Translations under genes and position numbers: made by a program | Assembly: GCA_021772195.1 (NCBI GenBank) | Contig: JAJFML010000174.1 | Location: 1-5,858, forward strand | Reading direction: 5' to 3' | DNA: 5,858 bases | From: Chlamydiota bacterium | Lineage (GTDB): Bacteria > Chlamydiota > Chlamydiia > Chlamydiales > SM23-39 | Notes under the pieces: model-generated | Databases searched by the model: none | The model's input: only the letters and a program-made list of their open reading frames with translations | Told to the model about the DNA's origin: nothing | Part shown: in pieces, positions 1 to 5,448 of the stretch | How positions within the stretch are numbered: position 1 is the stretch's first letter | How the letters are laid out: each line of letters begins with the position of its first letter

Positions 1-1
1 T

Positions 2-505
2 TTTTTAAAGAAGGTTCCTAAAGAAAGACATAGGCACATCATCATTCGCGAGCTCTTCATTGCTCTTTTTATCATGCTTCTATTTAACTTTATTGGAAGA
101 CCGCTGCTCAACTTTTTAGAGATTTCAAATAATACTGTGCAAATTGCGGGTGGTATTATCCTCTTTATCCTCTCTATACAGATGATCTTTCCACCTGAAA
201 AAAGTTCTATAACACTATCCAAAGACAAGGAGCCATTCATTGTGCCCCTTGCAATTCCCTTAGTTGCAGGGCCTGCAGTTCTAGCAGCCGTTATGATCTT
301 TATTCAGCAAGCTCAAAATCTGTTTATCATGACGATCAGTATTATGATCGCTTGGCTTGCATCTTTGCTCATTCTACTCCTCTCTCCTTTCATTAGAGAT
401 CTTTTAAAGGAAAAAGGCATCGTAGCACTTGAAAGATTGATGGGGCTTATTCTAACATTGATAGCAGTAGAAATGTTCATGACCGGACTCCCTTTAAATA
501 TTTAA
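2..505 (+). CDS. MarC/YhgN-family integral membrane protein, 5' end cut by window edge
   Basis: The reading frame is open from the left edge (first full codon at 2) through the ATG at 74 to a tandem TAA TAA stop, so that ATG is internal and the real start lies outside. 167 residues are visible; the family is usually about 200-215, so roughly 30-45 residues with the first membrane helix are missing. Five hydrophobic segments are visible, at about residues 17-32, 46-63, 81-101, 107-131 and 147-164. The segment PLAIPLVAGPAVLAAVMI matches the conserved PLAIPLLAGPG-type signature of MarC proteins, and the closing stretch ERLMGLILTLIAVEMFMTGL is the typical last helix (R-x-M-G-L-x-L). It is an inner-membrane protein of unknown function; the name comes from a multiple-antibiotic-resistance locus, but a direct transport role is not established. 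It probably shares a transcript with truA, 9 nt downstream. Family assignment is firm, function is not. Confidence 0.9.
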   Translation, partial: FLKKVPKERHRHIIIRELFIALFIMLLFNFIGRPLLNFLEISNNTVQIAGGIILFILSIQMIFPPEKSSITLSKDKEPFIVPLAIPLVAGPAVLAAVMIFIQQAQNLFIMTISIMIAWLASLLILLLSPFIRDLLKEKGIVALERLMGLILTLIAVEMFMTGLPLNI

Positions 506-514
506 TAAGTTTAT

Positions 515-1243
515 ATGAATCTAAAGTTAATTGTTGCCTATGACGGCACTAAATATTTTGGCTGGCAAAAAACTAGCTTTGGACCCAGCATTGAAGATAC
601 GCTCGCCTTTGTACTTAAAAGAATTCTTCAACATCCAGTCGTGCTCCAAGCCGCCTCAAGAACCGATCGCGGCGTTCACGCAAAAGCGCAGGTTGTAAAC
701 TTCTTCACGCCTAGAGATGTTGAATTGAAGCGGCTTTTTAAGAGTATCAATTCACTTCTTCCAATGGATATTCAAGTCTTAAAGATTGAAGAAGTAGAAG
801 ATTCATTCCATCCAACAATAGATGCAAAAAAAAAGACCTATCTCTACCAGGTCTTTCACTCCGATGTCCTTTTACCTCATAAAAGACACTACTTTTGGCA
901 CTATAACTATCCCCTCGACATGGCAAAGATGCTAAATGCAAAAGAGCATTTTATTGGGAAGAGAGATTTTTCTGCTTTTTCGAGCGCCAGCATTGAAGAT
1001 GGAATGCGGACGATCCATTCGATTGAAATAATTAAGAGAGAAGATGAGATTCTTCTCGAAATTACAGGTAATCGCTTTCTCTACAAAATGGTAAGAAATA
1101 TTGTAGGAACCTTGATCTATATTGGCTCTGGGAAGCTAAGTGTGAGCAATCTCCCCATCATTTTTGAGAAACAAAAAAGAGAGCTTGCAGGTATCTGTGC
1201 ACCTGCAAAAGGTCTCTTTCTTAAAGAAATTTTTTACTCTTAG
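515..1243 (+). CDS. truA: tRNA pseudouridine(38-40) synthase TruA
   Basis: TruA converts uridines 38-40 in the anticodon arm of many tRNAs to pseudouridine; it is cytoplasmic and needs no cofactor. At 242 residues the length is normal. The N-terminus reads LKLIVAYDGTKYFGWQ, the standard TruA opening, which fixes the ATG start although no Shine-Dalgarno sequence precedes it. The catalytic aspartate is Asp51 in SRTDRGVHA; most bacteria have A or S where this one has Arg52. Further family landmarks are KKKTYLYQVF near residue 106 (with the conserved Tyr), HFIGKRDFSAF near 145, the GNRFLYKMVRNIVGTL helix near 185, and the closing APAKGLFL near 229. It follows marC by 9 nt, so co-transcription is likely. 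A run of nine A's at 826-834 encodes part of the KKK stretch. Nothing suggests damage. Confidence 0.97.
   Translation: MNLKLIVAYDGTKYFGWQKTSFGPSIEDTLAFVLKRILQHPVVLQAASRTDRGVHAKAQVVNFFTPRDVELKRLFKSINSLLPMDIQVLKIEEVEDSFHPTIDAKKKTYLYQVFHSDVLLPHKRHYFWHYNYPLDMAKMLNAKEHFIGKRDFSAFSSASIEDGMRTIHSIEIIKREDEILLEITGNRFLYKMVRNIVGTLIYIGSGKLSVSNLPIIFEKQKRELAGICAPAKGLFLKEIFYS
1217..1235 (+). terminator. Weak terminator-like hairpin at the 3' end of truA
   Basis: A 5-bp inverted repeat (TTTCT at 1217-1221, AGAAA at 1225-1229, 3-nt loop) is followed directly by six T's (1230-1235). It lies inside the last codons of truA, which encode the conserved LFLKEIF tail, so the coding requirement partly explains it. The stem is all but one pair A-T and would be unstable. 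Its place just before a TTGACA box is the main reason to list it. Confidence 0.2.
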
Positions 1244-1273
1244 TTGACAAAGGGAGAGTAGGTTCGTTATCTA
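1244..1273 (+). promoter_or_regulatory. Candidate sigma-70-type promoter for the patatin pair
   Basis: A perfect -35 hexamer TTGACA (1244-1249) starts right after the truA stop codon. With an 18-nt spacer the best -10 is TATCTA (1268-1273), a weak 3-of-6 match to TATAAT. Transcription would then begin around 1280, essentially at the ATG of the next gene, giving a leaderless or nearly leaderless message. That fits the absence of a well-spaced Shine-Dalgarno sequence: AGAGGA abuts the ATG and GGGAG lies 24 nt upstream. A chance match in AT-rich DNA is possible. Confidence 0.3.
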
Positions 1274-1280
1274 TAGAGGA

Positions 1281-3005
1281 ATGGAACCAAATTCTCAGCT
1301 TTTAGATTTTTTGACAAAGTGCCCTCTCTTTCAGGGGGTAGACAAAGAGATAATAGAAAAGATTATCCCTTCTCTTCAAAAGGTCCAGGTAGAAGCTGGA
1401 CACACACTTCTCTCAGAAAAGTCTATGCCCGAAGGCATTTACATTGTTCACTGGGGAAAACTAGTCGAAATAAAGAAGGCAAAACCTCTTCATCACTATT
1501 CAGAAAAGGAGCATCTATCAGCCCTTTATTTCCTTACAAATATCCCTGAAAAAACACATATTAGGGCTGTTAGAGACAGCGAGCTTCTTATCATCTCTAA
1601 AGATGTGTTCAATGAGCTTATCGATACAGAGACAAAGATTCTTAAAAATATCTCTAAGGCACTTGCTTTTGAAGTTCATGACTCTCTTTCTATCGAAAAA
1701 AAGCAAACTAGAACTCGCATTTTTGCATTAATTCCTCACTGTGATGAACCTTCTTTCACAGATTTCTACCAAAAGATTTTTGATCTCTTTAAAGAGGTGG
1801 AAGATACTGTTATTCTTAAAGAAGGAGATTCAAAAAAGCTCTCTCAACATGACGAAGAGGATAAAACACTTCTTCTTATTTGCTCTCATAAGATGAATTC
1901 ATGGACCAATCTTGCTATTCATAATGCAGATAAAGTATTAATCGTAGCATCTATTAAAAATAAGCCTAATCTCTCTGATGTAGAAGTGAAGATTAATAAG
2001 ATGAACTTCCTCGATAGACATTTAATTCTACTCCATGATGGTCATGAAAAAATTAAAAATACAAAAGTCTGGCTTAAAGACCGAAAAGTTCGCACTCACC
2101 AACATGTCTTTACGCAAGACAAAGAATCGATCAGTCGTATTTTTCGTATTCTATCAGGGAGGTCTTTAGCAGTTGTTTTCTCAGGTGGCGGCGCAAGGGG
2201 TATCGCCCACATCGGTTTTTTATTAGCTTGCTTGGAGAAAGGGATTAAGATCGATATCGTTGGCGGCACAAGTGTTGGCGCCATTGTAGGAGCGTTCTAT
2301 GCTCTGGGATGGAGAATGAAGAAAATAATTGAAAGAGGTCCCTATGTTTTCCAAAAACAAGGTGGTCTTCTCGATTATACAATACCCTTTGTTTCCATCT
2401 TAAAAGGCAAGAGGGCATTTGATAAAATCGTACAACATTCAGAAGGACTTCAAATAGAGGATTTCGGAACGACTTTTTTTTGCGCTTCATCAAATCTCAC
2501 ACTAAAAATGCCCCACATGCACCATAGGGGCTCAATCATAACGGCGTTAAGAGCATCCATTGCACTTCCTGGAATCTTTCCACCGATCTACATGGACCAC
2601 AATGTCCTCGTAGATGGCGGCCTTTTTAATGTACTTCCCATCGATATGTGTAAACATTATGACCCAGGAAAAATTGTTGCTGTGAATGTTTCTGTCGATA
2701 GTCCTCGTATCAATTACAAGCCTTTTCCCCCTACAATTTCCGGTTGGAGAAAATTGCTCCGATTAATCACACTAAAAGAGACACATCTTCCCTCGTTTTT
2801 TGATATCTTAAGTCTTACAACCGAAATATCAGGAAGAACCTATAAGCAAAAGCTCATTCAAGAGCATGTAGCTGACCTTCACATCAATCTCCCAGTTGAA
2901 CACATTGAGTTAATGGATTTTAATAATTATGACGAGATATTAAATCTAGGCTATGACTACGCAAAAAAAAATATCGAAAGCTGGATGAAGGAGTTAGAAC
3001 TTTGA
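1281..3005 (+). CDS. cNMP-binding-like / patatin-like phospholipase, catalytic residues intact (NTE type)
   Basis: A 574-residue protein with the layout of bacterial NTE-like lipid hydrolases. Residues 7-130 resemble a cyclic-nucleotide-binding beta-roll (LLDFLTKCPLFQGVDKEIIEKI opens like that family). Residues 145-290 form a Rossmann-like linker (NADKVLIVA, HLILLHD, WLKDR). Residues 293-480 are the patatin domain. The oxyanion loop is SGGGARG (301-307), the nucleophile is Ser331 in GGTSVGA, and Asp445 in LVDGG completes the Ser-Asp dyad. RASIALPGIFPP is also a patatin hallmark. The predicted role is hydrolysis of phospholipids or lysophospholipids; no signal peptide or clear membrane helix is visible. 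The phosphate-binding cassette looks lost: aligned to the usual GE...PR-x-A, the sequence near 77-96 has Glu90 where the Arg belongs and no clear Gly-Glu, so cyclic nucleotide binding is doubtful. The start is the first possible one after an in-frame TGA at 1245. The stop overlaps the next gene, a paralogue. Confidence 0.92.
   Translation: MEPNSQLLDFLTKCPLFQGVDKEIIEKIIPSLQKVQVEAGHTLLSEKSMPEGIYIVHWGKLVEIKKAKPLHHYSEKEHLSALYFLTNIPEKTHIRAVRDSELLIISKDVFNELIDTETKILKNISKALAFEVHDSLSIEKKQTRTRIFALIPHCDEPSFTDFYQKIFDLFKEVEDTVILKEGDSKKLSQHDEEDKTLLLICSHKMNSWTNLAIHNADKVLIVASIKNKPNLSDVEVKINKMNFLDRHLILLHDGHEKIKNTKVWLKDRKVRTHQHVFTQDKESISRIFRILSGRSLAVVFSGGGARGIAHIGFLLACLEKGIKIDIVGGTSVGAIVGAFYALGWRMKKIIERGPYVFQKQGGLLDYTIPFVSILKGKRAFDKIVQHSEGLQIEDFGTTFFCASSNLTLKMPHMHHRGSIITALRASIALPGIFPPIYMDHNVLVDGGLFNVLPIDMCKHYDPGKIVAVNVSVDSPRINYKPFPPTISGWRKLLRLITLKETHLPSFFDILSLTTEISGRTYKQKLIQEHVADLHINLPVEHIELMDFNNYDEILNLGYDYAKKNIESWMKELEL
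2963..2971 (+). other. A9 run, possible -1 slippage site between the two patatin genes
   Basis: Nine consecutive A's lie 31 nt before the next gene's start. In the upstream frame they read gcA AAA AAA aat, which is the zero-frame form of the A-AAA-AAA slippery heptamer. The -1 frame is free of stops from 2957 (after a TGA at 2954) into the second patatin gene, so a -1 ribosomal shift, or one extra A added by RNA polymerase, would fuse the two proteins. The run encodes Lys in a YAKK motif shared with the paralogue (YAKQ), so protein conservation explains part of it. Function is unproven. Confidence 0.3.
2988..2993 (+). promoter_or_regulatory. Strong ribosome binding site AAGGAG deciding a TTG start
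   Basis: AAGGAG lies inside the last codons of the first patatin gene, 8 nt before a TTG at 3002. It is the only well-spaced canonical Shine-Dalgarno sequence in front of a gene in this window. It supports TTG as the start of the second patatin gene, since that frame has no ATG until residue 91, well inside the N-terminal beta-roll domain. Confidence 0.8.
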
Positions 3006-4561
3006 AAACTCATGAAATCTTTAGAAGACTCATTGAAAAAGAAGATAATAACATCTCCTACAGCGAAAAGGCGTTTGAAAAAGGAAGCTTTCTTGGGAAA
3101 GAAGATTCAGAAAACAACAATTTTCACTTTGTCCTGCAAGGCGCTTTTGAGTTAATCAAGGGAGAAAAGAAGATAGGAACGATTGGTGTTGGTGACTATT
3201 TTGGTCACATCTCTCTTTTAACAGAAAAAAACTTCATCTGCGATATTTTGGCTCTAAGAGACTCTCGCACTATGGTTGTTCCTAAAGAGGATTTCTTCTA
3301 TCTCTTAAAGCACTCCCACGACCTTACCCGTGACATCATTATTACACTTAAAAATTATCTCCACCATTTGGAAATTGGCAGACCCTTTAAACGGGATATC
3401 AAAACAATCGGCGTCATCGGTGCTGATGATGAGTTCGTTAAAGTTTTCAAAAAATCACTACCTAAAAATTTTTCTATTTACGATGGGAAGTTGCAATTTG
3501 ATAAACACTATCTCATGACAGCTCCTCAAAATGATCCAGATAAAATCAAAAAAATAGTACTTTCAGCGGATAAAATTATTCGTTTTCCTACAGAAAAAGA
3601 GAAAGGTGTAGAGCTCATCGGTTTTGATTACATGGACGGAGGTAGGACTAAATTTGGAAATGAGAAAGATGTTCAAAGGCTAGCTAGATTTTCTACAAAT
3701 CGCAGCATCGGACTTGTCCTCGGTTCGGGCGGCTCTAGGTGTGCAGCTCAAATAGGTATATTAAAGGCACTTGAAGAAACTGACATTCCTATCGATCGCA
3801 TCGGTGGTAGCGGATTTGGCGCTATGTTTGCAGCTCTCTATGCGATGGGCTACAGCGCAACTGATATCCTAAAGCTAACAAGGCCTGTTCTCAAAAAAGC
3901 TGGCAGCTTTGTTGACTATACTTTCCCCTACATTAGCATAGCCAAAGGGCACACACTTGAAAAAAGGCTTCTCAAAATCTTTGGAAACACCCGCATTGAA
4001 GATCTGAAAATCCCTTATTTTTGTGTCTCTACTGATCTCAATCACATTAAGCAATATGTTCACACCAAAGGAGAGCTTTGGAAAGCCATACGCGCAACCC
4101 TTTCTATTCCTGGCATATTCCCTCCTGTCTGTTTCGATGAGCACCTTCTGATAGACGGCAGCTACACAAATATGCTTCCACTAGAAGAAATGGAAAATTT
4201 CCAGGGTGGTGGTTTTTCTATTGCCGTAGATACAGCTGAACAACAAAGTAAGTTACAAAAGCGCCCCTTTCCTCCCTATATCTCGGGGACAAAAATACTT
4301 TTTCAAAAACTCTTCCCTTTTGGAAGAAAATCAGCTGCCCCTCCCATTCATGAAACCTTGATACGCTCAGGTCTCTTAAGTAGCAATCAGAAGAAACAGG
4401 CTCTTTTAGAGAGTACCCCCCCAGACATTCTCATCCAGCCAGCTCTCGACAACTTTTACATGCTCGATTTCAAAGATTTTGATCGCATCTATCGAAATGG
4501 CTACAAATATGCAAAACAAAGAAGCATGATCTGGAAAAGAAAGTTGCTTGAATTAGACTAA
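3002..4561 (+). CDS. cNMP-binding-like / patatin-like paralogue lacking the catalytic serine (probable pseudoenzyme)
   Basis: A 519-residue paralogue of the upstream protein in the same domain order: beta-roll about 20-125, shortened linker domain about 132-230, patatin about 234-430, and a C-terminal part sharing PFPPYISG and the GYKYAK ending. The start is TTG, set by AAGGAG 8 nt upstream, and overlaps the previous TGA by 4 nt (TTGA), implying coupled translation. Aligned to the GGTSVGA elbow of the neighbour, this protein reads GGSGFGA (268-274): the nucleophile position is Gly271, with Ser270 one place too early. The oxyanion loop is GSGGSRC (241-247) instead of SGGGARG. Asp385 is kept, but in DGS rather than DGG. 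Hydrolase activity is therefore unlikely. In the beta-roll, GDYFGH (64-69) has His69 for the usual Glu, and Phe78 replaces the phosphate-binding Arg. The open frame has full length and keeps other patatin signatures (IRATLSIPGIFPP), so it looks maintained rather than decaying. A partner or sensor role for the active neighbour is inference. Confidence 0.9.
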   Translation: MKTHEIFRRLIEKEDNNISYSEKAFEKGSFLGKEDSENNNFHFVLQGAFELIKGEKKIGTIGVGDYFGHISLLTEKNFICDILALRDSRTMVVPKEDFFYLLKHSHDLTRDIIITLKNYLHHLEIGRPFKRDIKTIGVIGADDEFVKVFKKSLPKNFSIYDGKLQFDKHYLMTAPQNDPDKIKKIVLSADKIIRFPTEKEKGVELIGFDYMDGGRTKFGNEKDVQRLARFSTNRSIGLVLGSGGSRCAAQIGILKALEETDIPIDRIGGSGFGAMFAALYAMGYSATDILKLTRPVLKKAGSFVDYTFPYISIAKGHTLEKRLLKIFGNTRIEDLKIPYFCVSTDLNHIKQYVHTKGELWKAIRATLSIPGIFPPVCFDEHLLIDGSYTNMLPLEEMENFQGGGFSIAVDTAEQQSKLQKRPFPPYISGTKILFQKLFPFGRKSAAPPIHETLIRSGLLSSNQKKQALLESTPPDILIQPALDNFYMLDFKDFDRIYRNGYKYAKQRSMIWKRKLLELD

Positions 4562-4572
4562 TCTTTTAAAAT
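4544..4572 (+). promoter_or_regulatory. Candidate promoter upstream of map
   Basis: TTGCTT (4544-4549, three matches to TTGACA) and TAAAAT (4567-4572, five of six to TATAAT) are separated by exactly 17 nt. Transcription would start near 4579, at the map ATG, so the message would be leaderless. No Shine-Dalgarno sequence precedes map, which fits either a leaderless start or read-through from the patatin genes 17 nt upstream. AT-rich DNA gives such -10 matches by chance. Confidence 0.25.
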
Positions 4573-4578
4573 AATCCT

Positions 4579-5448
4579 ATGATTTCAAGAAATGACCCCT
4601 GCTACTGCGGCTCTGGGAAGAAGTGGAAAAAATGTCACTACCCAACAGTCCCCTCACCCGAAATTTCATCAGATGCTGAGTATTATCTGAGTAAATATGA
4701 AGTTATTCTAAAGACCCCCGAACAAATTGAAAAAATCCGCACAGCATGTCTGCTTTCCAGAGATATCTGCAATGAGCTTGTAAAGGCATCAAAAGTGGGC
4801 GCTACTACCAACGAACTGAATGATCTCTCTGATAAGCTCCACAAGGATGCAGGCGCAATCCCCGCCGCTCTCCATTATGGACAGCCCCCTTTTCCCAAAG
4901 GAATCTGCACCTCTCTCAATGAAGTGATCTGTCATGGCATACCTAACGATAAACCGCTCAAAGAGGGAGATATCATGAATATCGATGTTGCCTCTATTTT
5001 GGACGGTTATTATGGAGACACCTCTCAAATGGTGGTCATTGGCAAAACTTCTGTCCCTCGGCAAAAAGTTGTAGATGTAGCCTATGAGTCTCTCATGCGC
5101 TCCATTAGTATTTTAAGGCCTGGACTCCCCATCTGTGAAATTGGTAGAACCATCGAAGAGTATGCCTCAAAAGAGGGCTGTTCTGTTGTCTATCAGTTTG
5201 TAGGTCATGGAGTGGGCCTACATTTTCATGAAGCGCCGCAAGTCTGCCACCACATGAATAATGACCCTATGCCTCTTGCAGCTGGTATGACCTTTACAAT
5301 TGAGCCGATGATCAATGCGGGAAAAAGAGAAGCTGTTATAGATCAGAAAAATAAGTGGGAAGCGAGAACAATCGATGGCCAGCCAAGCGCTCAGTGGGAG
5401 CACACCGTCTTAATTACTGAGACAGGCCACGAAATCCTAACTCTTTAA
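4579..5448 (+). CDS. map: Type I methionine aminopeptidase with N-terminal SEC-C zinc motif
   Basis: Removes the initiator methionine from new proteins whose second residue is small; essential in most bacteria, cytoplasmic, working at the ribosome. 289 residues: about 40 more than E. coli Map because of an N-terminal SEC-C knuckle, with Cys8, Cys10, Cys19 and His20 (C-x-C-x8-C-H) inside RNDPCYCGSGKKWKKCH. Such a knuckle probably binds zinc and may help ribosome docking. The catalytic domain follows from about residue 44. All five metal ligands are present: Asp136 and Asp147 (IDVASILDGYYGDTS), His210 (GHGVG), Glu242 (FTIEPM) and Glu274 (WEHTVLIT). Catalytic-pocket His119 (VICHG) and His217 (FHEAPQV) are also there. 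The extended N-terminus is what I recall of chlamydial Map. The ATG start puts the SEC-C motif at its usual place; no Shine-Dalgarno is visible. The stop overlaps the convergent gene by 4 nt. Confidence 0.97.
   Translation: MISRNDPCYCGSGKKWKKCHYPTVPSPEISSDAEYYLSKYEVILKTPEQIEKIRTACLLSRDICNELVKASKVGATTNELNDLSDKLHKDAGAIPAALHYGQPPFPKGICTSLNEVICHGIPNDKPLKEGDIMNIDVASILDGYYGDTSQMVVIGKTSVPRQKVVDVAYESLMRSISILRPGLPICEIGRTIEEYASKEGCSVVYQFVGHGVGLHFHEAPQVCHHMNNDPMPLAAGMTFTIEPMINAGKREAVIDQKNKWEARTIDGQPSAQWEHTVLITETGHEILTL

Noticed and set aside
74..76. ATG at 74 as the start of the MarC-family gene
   Set aside because: The frame stays open to the window edge with family-like sequence before this ATG, and starting here would drop a membrane helix. 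It is an internal Met.
826..834. A9 run in truA as a programmed frameshift site
   Set aside because: It encodes the conserved KKKTY stretch, and the -1 frame hits a TAA within about 50 nt with no useful product.
1319..1549. 76-residue frame overlapping the first patatin gene on the + strand
   Set aside because: It lies wholly within a well-supported gene in another frame and has low-complexity Ser/Arg-rich composition with no recognisable domain.
2474..2481. T8 run in the first patatin gene as a frameshift or sequencing error
   Set aside because: The reading frame matches the paralogue on both sides (FFCASSNL and YFCVSTDL), so the gene is intact here.
2245..2493. 82-residue minus-strand frame over the patatin catalytic region
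   Set aside because: Antisense shadow of the conserved GTSVG region; no family features and no start signal. The same holds for minus-strand frames at 747-941, 1518-1706, 2096-2284, 3875-4144, 4789-5064 and 5218-5403, and for the + strand frame at 3330-3518.
5376..5429. Nested inverted repeats TGGCC/GGCCA and CTCAGT/ACTGAG near the end of map as a terminator for the minus-strand gene
   Set aside because: The 20-nt loop, unequal internal bulge and lack of a T-run on the minus strand make it weak, and it lies in the conserved map region holding Glu274.
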